The notes: generated by a model not told the origin, from the sequence alone. 64,000 nt of DNA from Sphingomonadales bacterium UBA2683 (GCA_002354635.1 DELZ01000004.1:244134-308133); one strand, 5' to 3'. Shown: positions 41,868 to 54,839, counted from the stretch's first letter. Program-made: numbers and translations.

Positions 41868-42722
41868 ATGTCCTGGCTAAGCAATGTCCGCAACAAGATC
41901 GCGTCGATTACCAAGCGCGAAACACCCGAGAATCTCTGGCACAAATGCAAGAAATGCGAAGCGATGGTGTTCCTCAAGGAATATGAGGAGAATATGCATA
42001 TCTGCCCGAAATGCGAGCATCACGGCCGCATCGGGCCGATGACCCGCTTCGCCCAGATCATGGACGAAAACAGCTGGAAGCTGATCCCCTGGGCAGCGGT
42101 TCAGGAAGACCCGCTGAAGTTCAAGGACCAGAAGAAATATATCGACCGGCTCAAGGACGCGCGCGCCAAGACCAGCGAACAGGACGCCCTGATCAATGTC
42201 AGGGGCACGATCGAGTCGATCCCGTGCGTGGTCGGCGTGCAGGATTTTGCGTTCATGGGCGGTTCGATGGGCCTCGCCGTTGGCCAGGCCTTTGTCGACG
42301 GAGCCCGGCGCGCGCTCAAGGACCAGTGCCCCTATATCATCTTCACCGCCGCCGGTGGCGCACGGATGCAGGAAGGCATATTGTCGCTGATGCAGATGCC
42401 GAAGACCACGGTCGCCATCTCGATGCTGCGCGAGGCCGGCATCCCGTTCATCGTCGTGCTGACCGATCCGACCACCGGCGGTGTCACCGCCAGTTACGCG
42501 ATGCTCGGTGACGTGCATATTTCCGAACCGGGCGCGATGATCGGCTTTGCCGGCCAGCGGGTGATCGAGAATACCATCCGCGAGAAACTGCCCGACGGAT
42601 TCCAGACCGCCGAATATCTGCTCGAGCATGGCATGATCGACATGGTCGTCCATCGCAAGGAATTGCGCGAAACCCTGGCCCGGGTGATGGGCTATATGAT
42701 GGCATGGAAAGACGCGGCCTGA
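41868..42722 (+). CDS. accD: Acetyl-CoA carboxylase carboxyltransferase subunit beta
   Basis: 284 residues. The N-terminal zinc ribbon is CKKCEAMVFLKEY..CPKCEHH (four cysteines), and the carboxyltransferase core includes FMGGSMGLAVGQAFVDGA, AAGGARMQEGILSLMQM and DPTTGGVTASYAMLGDV. With AccA it transfers CO2 from biotin to acetyl-CoA. The accD-folC pairing is conserved in many proteobacteria. Confidence 0.96.
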   Translation: MSWLSNVRNKIASITKRETPENLWHKCKKCEAMVFLKEYEENMHICPKCEHHGRIGPMTRFAQIMDENSWKLIPWAAVQEDPLKFKDQKKYIDRLKDARAKTSEQDALINVRGTIESIPCVVGVQDFAFMGGSMGLAVGQAFVDGARRALKDQCPYIIFTAAGGARMQEGILSLMQMPKTTVAISMLREAGIPFIVVLTDPTTGGVTASYAMLGDVHISEPGAMIGFAGQRVIENTIREKLPDGFQTAEYLLEHGMIDMVVHRKELRETLARVMGYMMAWKDAA

Positions 42723-42724
42723 AT

Positions 42725-42831
42725 CCCCTTCCCGCTTGCGGGAGGGGTCAGGGGTGGGACTATCATCCATGATCAAGTTTGCGATTTCGAATATTCAGGC
42801 CCACCCCCTGCCCCTCCCGCAAGCAGGAGGG
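42725..42831. repeat. REP doublet (CCCTCCCGC element) between accD and folC
   Basis: Two hairpin copies face each other: CCCCTTCCCGC TT GCGGGAGGGG followed by TCAGGGGTGGG, then, about 50 bases on, the inverted copy CCCACCCCCTGCCCCTCCC with GCAAGC and GGAGGG. This GC-rich element is a common sphingomonad intergenic repeat. The first hairpin may also slow transcription past accD. Confidence 0.8.
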
Positions 42832-42837
42832 AGGTAG

Positions 42838-44156
<1,319 letters not shown>

Positions 44157-44160
<4 letters not shown>

Positions 44161-45491
44161 TCCGGCGTTTCATCCGCATGTACCGATCCAGCTGTTCCGA
44201 GAGACCGGTCGACGAGGCCATAACGGATCATCAGCCAGAACATGATAACGCCCGGCAAGGCAGCCACGGTGGTCAGCAGATAGAAATTCACATAGCCCAT
44301 CCACTCGATCAGCGACCCGGCGGTGGTGCCGGTCAGGAAACGGCCCAATATGCTGGCTGCGGCTGACAGGAGGGCAAACTGGGTTCCCGTGAACTGCAGA
44401 TTGCACAACGCCGACAGATAGGCGACCACGGCCACGCCGCCGACACCGCTGGCGAAATTCTCGAACCCGATCGCACCGGCCATGCCCCAGTTGCTGTGGC
44501 CGGCTGCAGCCAGCGCGGCAAAGGACAGATTGCTGATCGCCATCAGGACCAGGCTCAGCATGACCGCCTTTTTCATCCCCAGACGCGAATAGACGATACC
44601 GCCTATGAATATACCAACCAGAAAGGCGAAGAAGCCCAGACTGACATCGTAAAACGCGATCTCGTCATTGGTAAAACCAAGGTCCTCGAACAATAAGCGA
44701 AAAGTCAGATTGGCCAGCGTGTCACCGATCTTGTGGACCAGCACGAACAGCAGCACCAGCAGAGCGCCAGAGCGTTTGAAAAACTCGACCAGCGGGCTGA
44801 CGTATGCCTTCGCCGCCTCCAGCGGCCCTTTCAGGGCCATCGGCTCCTGCCGGCGGCTCGGTTCGCGCATGATCAGGCCGACAATGACAGCAAACAGCGC
44901 GAACAGCGAACAGACATAATAGGCGATCGACCAGTTGGTCCGCGCCGCCACCACCAGCGCCACCGCACCGGCGGTCGCCGCGCCGATCCGCCAGCCATAT
45001 TGCGACATGCCGGAGCCGACACCCAGCTGCTCGGGCTCGAGCAGTTCGATGCGATAGGCGTCGATCACGACGTCGAATGTTGCACCGGCAATCCCGACCA
45101 TGATCGCAGCCACCGCGACAGCGGCAATATCCTTCGCCGGATCAAGCGAGCCGAGATAGATGATTGCCGCCATCGCCAGGGCCGCCGTCACGATCAGCCA
45201 GGACAGTCGCTGGCCTACGCGACCGATGATCGGCAGTTTGACGACATCGATAACCGGCGCCCAAAGCCATTTGAAATTATAGGCGAGAAAGGTCAGCGCA
45301 AAGGCGGTGACGGTCGATTTCTCGATCCCCGCCTGCGCCAGTCTCGTGGTCAGGGTCGCGGCAATCATGGTCAGCGGCAGCGCCGATGAAATCCCCAGAA
45401 ACAGGGCCGCCAAGGGAGCGGCTTCGCTATACGGACGTACTCCGGCCGGAAGATATCCGCGCCATCCCGAATCTGCCGATTGACTACTCAC
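44157..45491 (-). CDS. ampG: AmpG-like muropeptide permease (MFS)
   Basis: 444 residues with at least ten membrane helices. The N-terminal half (LFLGISSALPLTMIAATL, AYNFKWLWAPVID, GATFDVVIDAYRIEL) and FLVGIFIGGIVYSRLG match AmpG, which imports anhydro-muropeptides for cell-wall recycling. No ampD or beta-lactamase regulator is adjacent. It converges on folC with overlapping stops. Confidence 0.88.
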
Positions 45492-45564
45492 GCAACTTTC
45501 TCCCTCGAACCGGGAGAATGTTTAGCGCCTATTCACCCGAATGCCAGCTTGATTTTGAGACCTT

Positions 45565-46347
45565 TCAAATCTCGAGCAATTTCGCGCCGACAATCCGGCC
45601 CACACCGGGACGCTGAACGACAATCGCATAGCGGTCGGCACCGCTTACGTTCATATATTCCGGTGGCACGGCAAATTGCTCCCGCCGGCCGCGCCAGCTG
45701 CCGAGCCGGCGCTCATTCTTGACAACATTGGTATAATGCAGGGTCCGCCCACCATTTTCGCCCCGCCCGACCCGCACGGTTTCGGAAGAGCTGAGCGCGA
45801 TCAGCGAGACCCCCGCCAGAAAGTCGGACTTGCCACTGACCGTAACCATCATCCCTCCGTCGGCATTGGTCGTGGCCGTGATCAGCGGACCGGACCGGTC
45901 GGCTCGCCGGACCAGCGAGCGAATATCACTTTCCCGCGATCCCACAGCGCCACCGCCGCCATTGACCACGATCTGCGGCGTATAGACGCCCGCGCCGGCA
46001 TGCCCTTTCCCGGCATAGGCCCGCTGCAACCGCGTATTGTCTTCCCGCGCCAGCGTATCCTTCCAGCCAAGCCGGTCCCAGTAGGTCACCGGCCGCGTAA
46101 TCACCAGCAGGGAGCCATCCTTTGCCAGCCGGCTGGCCAGCAAGTCTGCGGGGGGACAGGATGAGCATCCCTGACTGGTGAAAAGCTCGATGACCACCGG
46201 TCGGGCAGACCGGGTCGCGTCATCATGCGCTTGCGCGACAGGCGTCACCCGAGCGGAGCCGGCCTGAGCCGATGGCGCGAATTGCATACCGAGGAAAGCG
46301 GCTAAAGCCGCTCCGGCAAACAACAGACAGGGGATGATCTTGCGCAT
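45565..46347 (-). CDS. Exported DUF1223 (thioredoxin-like) protein
   Basis: 260 residues from the ATG at 46347. A signal peptide or anchor helix spans about 4-29. The DUF1223 core has a thioredoxin-like CxxC in VIELFTSQGCSSCPPADLLA, then PVTYWDRLGWKD and TPQIVVNGG. DUF1223 proteins are widespread in alphaproteobacteria and are thought to act in periplasmic redox, though no partner is known. Confidence 0.87.
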   Translation of the reverse strand: MRKIIPCLLFAGAALAAFLGMQFAPSAQAGSARVTPVAQAHDDATRSARPVVIELFTSQGCSSCPPADLLASRLAKDGSLLVITRPVTYWDRLGWKDTLAREDNTRLQRAYAGKGHAGAGVYTPQIVVNGGGGAVGSRESDIRSLVRRADRSGPLITATTNADGGMMVTVSGKSDFLAGVSLIALSSSETVRVGRGENGGRTLHYTNVVKNERRLGSWRGRREQFAVPPEYMNVSGADRYAIVVQRPGVGRIVGAKLLEI

Positions 46348-46442
46348 TCGGGACTCCACAGGGATGACACTAGCCGTTCGCGCACGACAAACCAAAGGTT
46401 ACAGATTGCAGCGCCGCTGTTTTTCCGCCATGGAGCCCGCCC

Positions 46443-47255
46443 ATGACCGAAGAAAAACCAGCCAAGATCTATCGCGCAAAGCCGACCCCCGGCGCGAAGG
46501 ATCCGGCCACGCCCAAGGCGCCGGCCGGCGAAGCACGCGAAGGCCAGCGCATCGCCAAATTGCTGGCCCGCGCCGGCGTCGCCTCGCGCCGCGAAATCGA
46601 ACGGATGATCGAGGCCGGCCGGATCGCGCTCAACGGCGATCTCGTCGAGCATCCCTCGCTGCTGCTCAAGAACCTCACCGGCATCACCGTCGACGGCAAG
46701 CCGGTCGCCGAGCCCTCCCCCGCCAAGCTGTTCCGTTTCCACAAGCCCAACGGCTATCTGACCGCGGAGCGCGACTTTTCCGGCAAGAAGACGATCTATG
46801 ACGTGCTGCCCAAGGACATGGAGCGGATCATGCCGATCGGCCGGCTCGACATGAATACCGAGGGCCTGCTGCTGATGACCACCGACGGCGAGTTCAAGCG
46901 CCAGATGGAATTGCCCAAAAACGGCATCGAGCGCACCTATCGCGCCCGCACCTTCGGTGACATCAGCCAGAACCAGCTCGAGGAACTTTATCGCGGGATC
47001 ACCATCGATGGCATGCATTACAGCCCGATCACCGCCAATCTCGAACGCCGCACCGGCCGCAACCAGTGGATCGAAATGACCCTGACCGAAGGCAAGAACC
47101 GCGAAGTCCGCAAGGTGCTCGAACATTTCGGCCTCGAAGTCTCCCGCCTGATCCGTACCCGCTACGGCCCGTTCGTGCTCGGCGATCTGGCCAAGGGCGA
47201 GATCGACCAGGTGCGCCAGCACGACCTGGTCCAGTTCCGCAAATCTTTGAAATGA
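46443..47255 (+). CDS. rluB: Ribosomal large-subunit pseudouridine synthase (RluB-like)
   Basis: 270 residues. An N-terminal S4 domain (QRIAKLLARAGVASRREIER) precedes the RsuA/RluB/E/F catalytic domain with GRLDMNTEGLLLMTTDGEF, the active Asp being in GRLD, and the motif EGKNREVRKVLEHFGL. It is likely to modify 23S rRNA near U2605. rsmD follows 16 bases downstream. Confidence 0.88.
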   Translation: MTEEKPAKIYRAKPTPGAKDPATPKAPAGEAREGQRIAKLLARAGVASRREIERMIEAGRIALNGDLVEHPSLLLKNLTGITVDGKPVAEPSPAKLFRFHKPNGYLTAERDFSGKKTIYDVLPKDMERIMPIGRLDMNTEGLLLMTTDGEFKRQMELPKNGIERTYRARTFGDISQNQLEELYRGITIDGMHYSPITANLERRTGRNQWIEMTLTEGKNREVRKVLEHFGLEVSRLIRTRYGPFVLGDLAKGEIDQVRQHDLVQFRKSLK

Positions 47256-47271
47256 TCGGCTACATTTTACA

Positions 47272-47814
47272 GTGCGCATAATTGCTGGGAACTGGCGCGG
47301 CCGGAAAATCGTCGCACCCAAGGGCGAAACCACCCGCCCGACCGCCGACCGCACCCGCGAACGGCTGTTCTCAATGCTCACCAGCCGGCTGGGCGATTTT
47401 GCCGATTTGCAGATTCTCGACCTGTTTGCCGGCTCCGGCGCGCTCGGCCTGGAAGCGCTGTCGCGCGGCGCCGCCCACTGCACCTTTGTCGAACAGGACA
47501 AGGATGCGCTGCGCGCGCTGGAAAAGAATATCGAGGCTTTGGGAGCGGACGCCGATGTCCGGATCGGATCGGTCCTGCATCTGGGGCAGGCCCGCAAACC
47601 CTATGACCTTGTCCTGATGGACCCGCCTTATGATTCGGGCGCCGGTGCGGTTGCCCTGGACAAGTTAAACCGGCACGGCTGGTTTGATCCCTCCAGCTGG
47701 ATCGCTATCGAAACGGCGCGCCATGAGATTGTCGATGTGAAAGGTTTTGATCTCGATTGTGTCCGAGATAGCGGCAAGGCGCGGATCCATCTCCTGCGCC
47801 CCGCCGGAGTTTAG
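47272..47814 (+). CDS. rsmD: 16S rRNA (guanine966-N2)-methyltransferase
   Basis: 180 residues from a GTG. It begins MRIIAGNWRGRKIVAPKG, contains RPTADRTRERLFSML, the SAM loop LDLFAGSGALGLEALSRGA, and the catalytic DPPYDSG. It methylates G966 during 30S assembly. It is coupled in position to rluB, so the two form an rRNA-modification unit. Confidence 0.94.
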   Translation: MRIIAGNWRGRKIVAPKGETTRPTADRTRERLFSMLTSRLGDFADLQILDLFAGSGALGLEALSRGAAHCTFVEQDKDALRALEKNIEALGADADVRIGSVLHLGQARKPYDLVLMDPPYDSGAGAVALDKLNRHGWFDPSSWIAIETARHEIVDVKGFDLDCVRDSGKARIHLLRPAGV

Positions 47815-47936
47815 CCGCCCATCAATGCAGTCAGCGAAGCGGTTTCCTGCAGGTCCTGCTGCCCCGTGCTGTAAAAGGTCGTCGCAACCATCAAAAGCGT
47901 GGCGATAATTGCACTCGTTGTCAATCTCTTGCTCAT
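47811..47936 (-). CDS. Tiny 41-residue exported or membrane peptide
   Basis: The ATG at 47936 has GGAG six bases upstream, and the frame ends in a TAA that overlaps the rsmD stop by three bases. The peptide begins MSKRLTTSAIIATLLMVATT, a hydrophobic segment that could be a signal or anchor, and ends QQDLQETASLTALMGG. A short mature tail of about 18 residues remains after cleavage. I know no family. The good ribosome site and hydrophobic start make it credible, but it could still be chance. Confidence 0.5.
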   Translation of the reverse strand: MSKRLTTSAIIATLLMVATTFYSTGQQDLQETASLTALMGG

Positions 47937-48027
47937 GTCATACTCCATGGGGGGATGCTTTAACATCCATTGGTTGACAAATGGTGCATCGCAACATCAG
48001 TTTCAACCTGTCCCTTGGTGCAATCGT

Positions 48028-48068
48028 CAAAAAGGCGAGACAGCCGGGTAAACTGCCTCGCCTTTTCG
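48028..48068 (-). terminator. Terminator for the 48378 exported protein gene
   Basis: On the minus strand GGCGAGGCAG pairs with CTGTCTCGCC around a TTTACCCGG loop, followed by TTTTT. It lies just past the stop at 48088. Confidence 0.8.
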
Positions 48069-48087
48069 AACGACAGGACAGGAACGA

Positions 48088-48378
48088 TTACATTTCGCTT
48101 GCAGGCTTGCCCGGCCAATAGTCCAGTGCACGATTGCCAAAATTCAACCCCGCTGCGCGCGGATTGATGCAATTGTCTGTCACATCGCCGCTGCAAACCT
48201 GATATTCCTTGCCGTTGAGCATGACGGTCTGTGCCCGGCCACTGGCAGATTTTTTTACCACTTCCGCCTTGTGATCCATTTTTGCGCCGTCCCCCTTTTC
48301 ATGATGATTGGCATGGGCGACTCCGGAAAAAGCCACTGATGCTGCTGCCACGGCGCTTAAAATTGCTATATTGCGCAT
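48088..48378 (-). CDS. Small exported protein, function unknown
   Basis: 96 residues from the ATG at 48378 (GGAGAGCAAC upstream). A signal peptide spans 1-23 (MRNIAILSAVAAASVAFSGV, AHA cut), followed by a His/Lys/Asp-rich stretch (NHHEKGDGAKMDHKAE) that could bind metal. Two cysteines (VCSG, NCIN) are spaced about nine residues apart. I recognise no family. It is followed by a good terminator. Confidence 0.75.
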   Translation of the reverse strand: MRNIAILSAVAAASVAFSGVAHANHHEKGDGAKMDHKAEVVKKSASGRAQTVMLNGKEYQVCSGDVTDNCINPRAAGLNFGNRALDYWPGKPASEM

Positions 48379-48480
48379 GTTGCTCTCCACGTATGTTGTT
48401 CCTGCCAGATTAACCCGCAACGCCGTGAAGGGTTCCCTTGGCGACAGCGGGGTACAAAAGGGGCCTTGCTCCGGTGCGCG

Positions 48481-50805
<2,325 letters not shown>

Positions 50806-50811
50806 CCCCCT

Positions 50812-50835
50812 GCCGTTCGTCCTGAGCCTGTCGCA
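50812..50835. repeat. Single REP-like copy after uvrD
   Basis: GCCGTTCGTCCTGAGCCTGT with CGCA: one degenerate arm of the GTTCG..CTGAG..TGTCG element found as a pair at 39450-39520. No inverted partner lies beside it. Confidence 0.6.
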
Positions 50836-50867
50836 AGCAAAAAAACCGTTTCATGGAGGTGATGTGA

Positions 50868-51902
50868 ATGATCCGTTTATGCGCAGCGCTTTTGACGCTC
50901 CTGACCCTTTCGACGCCGTCACAGGCCGAACCCCTTAATCTCTCCCGGCTCGAAACCGTAATTGCCGACGGCAAGCTCGGCAAAGTGACATCGGTCATTG
51001 TCGAACAGGGCGGCGAGATCAAATATGAGAAATATTTCGGCAAGGGCGGGCCCGAAGTTCGCAATGATATCCGTTCGGCGGCAAAAAGCATCACGGCGCT
51101 CGCCATCGGCCAGGCGATTGGCGATGGTACGATCGGCTCGGTTGACGACAGGCCATGGGCCCTGCTGATGCCGCAGGCCAATGGTCCGAAAGGCGAAATT
51201 ACCTTGCGCGACCTGCTCACCATGTCCTCGGCGCTCGATTGCAACGACTGGACACCCAAATCTCCCGGCAACGAAGAGAAAATGTATCCGAAGCGGGTGT
51301 GGCGGGACTTTGCGCTACAGATCCGGGTCGCGAACAATTATGTCCGCGATGCCAAGGGCTTTGGACGATTCTCCTATTGCACCGCCGGCGCCTTCCTTCT
51401 CGGTCAATATCTCCAGGAACGCAGCGGGATCCGCTTCGACCACTTTGTCGAACAGCGCCTGTTCGCGCCGCTCGGCATCGGTGCAGTCAAATGGAAGCGT
51501 TCGCCCAGCGGCGAAGTACAGTCAGGCGGTCAGCTGGAAATCCGCGCCCGCGATCTGGTGCCGCTGGGGCGGCTGGTACTGAATGGAGGAATATATGAAG
51601 GCACCCGGCTGGTGCCCGCCGCCTGGATAGACGAGATGCTCACCCCGCATGTCCGCGCCACCGGAATCGACGATTATGGCTATCTGTGGTGGCTGCGCGC
51701 CTTTCGCAGCGGCGAGCGCAGCGTTACCGGCTGGTATATGTCGGGCAATGGCGGCAACAAGGTCGTCATCCTGCCCGAACTCAACGCCGTCATCGTCGTG
51801 ACCACGACCAATTACAACAAGCCCGACATGCACCAGATCACCACCGACATCGTCGAACGCGCGGTGCTGCCCGCGCTGCTGGCTAAGCCTGCAGCGGAAT
51901 GA
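50868..51902 (+). CDS. Exported serine hydrolase (class C beta-lactamase-like)
   Basis: 344 residues. The ribosome site GGAGGTGAT before the ATG is nearly perfect. Signal peptide 1-20. The nucleophile motif is SAAK (70-73), with a Tyr-centred second motif in GRFSYCTAG near 167 and a late glycine-rich SGNGGNKVVIL in place of KTG. It matches the large beta-lactamase/esterase family (Pfam Beta-lactamase) rather than true AmpC. The substrate is unknown. Confidence 0.87.
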   Translation: MIRLCAALLTLLTLSTPSQAEPLNLSRLETVIADGKLGKVTSVIVEQGGEIKYEKYFGKGGPEVRNDIRSAAKSITALAIGQAIGDGTIGSVDDRPWALLMPQANGPKGEITLRDLLTMSSALDCNDWTPKSPGNEEKMYPKRVWRDFALQIRVANNYVRDAKGFGRFSYCTAGAFLLGQYLQERSGIRFDHFVEQRLFAPLGIGAVKWKRSPSGEVQSGGQLEIRARDLVPLGRLVLNGGIYEGTRLVPAAWIDEMLTPHVRATGIDDYGYLWWLRAFRSGERSVTGWYMSGNGGNKVVILPELNAVIVVTTTNYNKPDMHQITTDIVERAVLPALLAKPAAE

Positions 51903-51955
51903 ATGGACAGCCCGGGCCGGTCGACTATTTTCTAGTCATCGTCCGGCTTGTCAGC

Positions 51956-52174
51956 CTACTCTTCTTCATCGGCAAATTCCCGCGTAATCTCCGCGTCGAG
52001 CTTGTCGCGCGGACTCAGGTGACCGGCCTCGCGCTTTTCCGCCTGGGTTGCTTCCAGGCCCCAGGCCTTGGCGGCCGCCGCGGCGACCTTGCGCCGGCTT
52101 TCGAGCGGATCATTCGCTGCCAGATCCAGCTGGCGCGCTTCCTGTTCGCGACATACTGACGCCTTTACACGCAT
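51956..52174 (-). CDS. Small charged protein, unknown
   Basis: 72 residues, beginning MRVKASVCREQEARQLDLAA and ending ITREFADEEE. It is helical and charged with no signal peptide, and AAAGGG lies eight bases before the ATG. It follows the 46-residue basic gene by 22 bases on the same strand, so the two probably form a unit. The plus-strand ORF overlapping it looks like a shadow. I know no family. Confidence 0.55.
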   Translation of the reverse strand: MRVKASVCREQEARQLDLAANDPLESRRKVAAAAAKAWGLEATQAEKREAGHLSPRDKLDAEITREFADEEE

Positions 52175-52196
52175 AATGGTGCCCTTTCCCGTGCGG

Positions 52197-52337
52197 TCAT
52201 TTGCCGCGGCCGGTTTTCATATGTTCGAGACCGACAACCACGCCGGTCTTGGCTGAGGGATTGGCTGCATTGGTCTTGACCTTTGCCGCTTTCGGCTTGC
52301 GGATTTCCTTGTTCGATTTTTTCTGGGATTTGGCCAT
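52197..52337 (-). CDS. Small basic protein (46 residues)
   Basis: The ATG at 52337 follows AAGGA by eight bases. The peptide starts MAKSQKKSNKEIRKPKAAKV, is very lysine-rich, and ends HMKTGRGK before a TGA. I recall short MAKSQK(K/R)SN(K/R)EIRKPK proteins annotated as hypothetical in many alphaproteobacteria, so this looks conserved. Its role is unknown; nucleic-acid binding is a guess from its charge. Confidence 0.65.
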   Translation of the reverse strand: MAKSQKKSNKEIRKPKAAKVKTNAANPSAKTGVVVGLEHMKTGRGK

Positions 52338-52722
52338 GATATTGTCCTTTCGGGTGGCGACAGCGGACGCCGGACTCCCGCGTTGCGCAGGAAGACTGTC
52401 AGCTGGCGGGGCAAGGCGGAATGCGGCGATACAGGCGGGTCAGCGAAGGCGCGGCTATTTTCTGCTTCCGGGATACCGATCAAAACCATTTCTGATCGCT
52501 GCAATATATTGCCTGAAAAAAAGGCAATCGTGGATGAACAGCCGCTCCTGCTCCATATAGGGAGAGACCGGACCAAATGTAAGGCGCGGGATTTTTGCAG
52601 AGGATCGATTTGTCATCTCAGACCCCCGCGTCGAACCGTCCCGCACCGGCAGCCCGCTTTGGATGCCGAGGCTCTGCCATCGAAGCGGTTGCACGAACGG
52701 ATGGATTGGATATATCGACACG
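52338..52722. other. Intergenic region, no gene seen
   Basis: These 385 bases lie between the divergent 46-residue gene and the Asp/Asn hydroxylase gene. I see no ORF with a believable start, no tRNA, and no clear repeat. It should hold the two divergent promoters. Confidence 0.5.
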
Positions 52723-53892
52723 ATGAAACTGACCACATCAGAAGCCGAAAAGCTCCGCGAAGACGCCATCACCTGTTTGCGCGCTGGCGATGCGCGCAGG
52801 GCCTGGGAACTGCTGGAGCAGATATGTGCGCCGGAAAGCGGTGCCGATCCCCAATGGCTGCTGCTCGCCCATGCCTGCCGTACCCTTGGCGATGACAGTG
52901 GCGAGGAGCGGGCGCTGCAAATGCTGCTCGTGATCGACAAGCGCCATCTGCCTGCGCTGCTGCTGATGGGCGAACTAAAGGCGCGGACCAACGATGACCG
53001 GGCGGCAAACAGCTTTTACAGGGCGGCGCTGAACATGGTCGGTGTCGGTGCTGCGGTGTCGAGCGACTTGCGGCCGAAGCTCAAACAGGCAGAAGAATTT
53101 CTCGCCGGTGCGCACGGCCGCTTTGAAGCCTTCCTGCTTGGCAAGCTGGAAGACACCGGGCTCACCGGCAAGGACACGCCGATTCCGGTACGCAACGCCA
53201 TCGACATGCTGATGGGCCGCAGGGAAATCTTCTACCAGAAACCTTCCCTGTTTCATTATCCCGGCATGCCACAGCGGGAATTTTACGAACGGTCCGAATT
53301 TCCGTGGCTGGCCGACATGGAAGCCACGATTCCCGATATGCAGGAGGAATTGCGCGGTGTGATCGCGCGGACGCAGGAATTCAAACCTTATGTGCAGGGC
53401 CATCCCGACCGCCCGCGACCGAACAATCCGCTGCTCGATGATCCCAGCTGGGGCGCCCATTATTTCTGGAAAGACGGCGTCGAGATCACGGAAAATTCGG
53501 TCCATTGTCCCAGAACCATGGCGGCGCTGGTCGCGGCTCCGATTCCGGTGATTCAGGAACGCTCGCCGATGGCGCTCTATTCCGTGCTCGAGCCCGGCAC
53601 CCATATTGCACCGCATTACGGCATGCTCAACACCCGCCTGATCTGTCATATTCCGCTGGTCCTACCGCCGGACTGCGCCTTGCGCGTCGGTGCGGAAACC
53701 CGCCCCTGGCGGGATGGCGAGGCGCTGATCTTCGACGACAGTTTCGAACATGAAGCCTGGAACCGCAGCGACCAGCGGCGGGTGATCCTGCTGTTTGAAA
53801 TCTGGCGTCCGGAAATTTCCGAAACGGAACAAAGCGCGCTGACGACGATTTTCGAAGCGATCAACGAATATCAGAAGTCGGTCGAAATATAG
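52723..53892 (+). CDS. TPR plus aspartyl/asparaginyl beta-hydroxylase-type dioxygenase
   Basis: 389 residues from the ATG at 52723; the ORF extension to 52663 is unlikely. A tetratricopeptide-like helical region spans about 1-115. The Asp/Asn hydroxylase domain follows, with SVLEPGTHIAPHYGMLNTRL (the HxG iron site), LRVGAETRPWRDGEALIFDD, and the second His in SFEHEAWNRSDQRRVILLFE. Such enzymes use Fe(II) and 2-oxoglutarate. Bacterial targets are mostly unknown; some, like LpxO, hydroxylate lipid A. A paralogue occurs at 60278. Confidence 0.88.
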   Translation: MKLTTSEAEKLREDAITCLRAGDARRAWELLEQICAPESGADPQWLLLAHACRTLGDDSGEERALQMLLVIDKRHLPALLLMGELKARTNDDRAANSFYRAALNMVGVGAAVSSDLRPKLKQAEEFLAGAHGRFEAFLLGKLEDTGLTGKDTPIPVRNAIDMLMGRREIFYQKPSLFHYPGMPQREFYERSEFPWLADMEATIPDMQEELRGVIARTQEFKPYVQGHPDRPRPNNPLLDDPSWGAHYFWKDGVEITENSVHCPRTMAALVAAPIPVIQERSPMALYSVLEPGTHIAPHYGMLNTRLICHIPLVLPPDCALRVGAETRPWRDGEALIFDDSFEHEAWNRSDQRRVILLFEIWRPEISETEQSALTTIFEAINEYQKSVEI

Positions 53893-53930
53893 GTTCTCGG
53901 TAGGCTAGCCGGGGACTCCGGAACTATGGC

Positions 53931-54617
53931 TTACAATATGGCGTCGCCGATGCTGATCATCTTGCCATTGGTGACAATCACCCGGTCGCCGAGCTTGGCC
54001 TGTTCGAACAGCCGCCGCGCAAATTCCAGCGGTACGCCGATGCAGCCGCGCGTCCCCCAGCCCCATTTGACGTCAGAGGCATGGATGGCGACGCCGTCAT
54101 TGGTCAGCCGCAGCATATAGGGCATCGGCGAACCGTAGATGTTGGAAACATGGTCCTTGCTCTTCTGGGTGATGGGAAACACCCCGGTTGGCGTCGGCTT
54201 TTGGGAATCGCCAAAAGTGATCACCGCCGCGCCGATTTCATAGCCGGCGCGAAAAACGGAGATGCTTTCGGCCTTGAGATCGACGGTGACGACCAGTTCG
54301 CCTTCCGGCACGCCTTCGTCATCCCATTTGTAATAGCCATGCACGAAAGGCTCGTCGATCTGCAGGATGCGCTTGACCACGAACTTGTCGCTGAGCGGCA
54401 GCTTGTCAGCAATATCGACCGGATTGGCGACAACCGGCTCGATCGCGGATGTATCTTGAACGACAGGATCAGCACTGGCCATGGCGACTTCCTGCTTCGG
54501 CGCAGCAGACGATCCGGCGTCGGCGCGCGTGAGTCCCATCACCAGCATCGCAACAATTGCCAGCGCCGCAACCAGCAGCACTGTCGCACTCATCCGATAG
54601 GCTATTTTCTCGACCAT
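53931..54617 (-). CDS. L,D-transpeptidase (YkuD domain)
   Basis: 228 residues. A membrane anchor lies at about 9-30 (MSATVLLVAALAIVAMLVMG), with the YkuD domain at about 105-215: VVTVDLKAESISVFRAG, PTGVFPI, and the catalytic IHASDVKWGWGTRGCIGVP with Cys in RGC. It crosslinks peptidoglycan or anchors proteins to it. GGAG precedes the ATG. Confidence 0.9.
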   Translation of the reverse strand: MVEKIAYRMSATVLLVAALAIVAMLVMGLTRADAGSSAAPKQEVAMASADPVVQDTSAIEPVVANPVDIADKLPLSDKFVVKRILQIDEPFVHGYYKWDDEGVPEGELVVTVDLKAESISVFRAGYEIGAAVITFGDSQKPTPTGVFPITQKSKDHVSNIYGSPMPYMLRLTNDGVAIHASDVKWGWGTRGCIGVPLEFARRLFEQAKLGDRVIVTNGKMISIGDAIL

Positions 54618-54839
54618 GACTCAAGCTCCGTCTGTTAAGGGAACATTTACCATGGATTTGCGGCAAGGAATGGCCGATTTTCAATCCGTCCCGCCACGGT
54701 ACGGCAGCGCCGGAGATGTTAATCGGCAGTGTTAAAAACCAGCGTTAATCCAGATACACGGGGGCCCGCACCGGCAGGCACCCGACCTTGCAACAGCAAA
54801 TGCAGCGGATCGCGCGCTGCCCGGGCGACAGCCACCAAA

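Noticed and set aside
44165..44172. Further GGATGAAA match on the minus strand near the ampG end
   Set aside because: It lies inside a coding end and has no CGTT at the required spacing.
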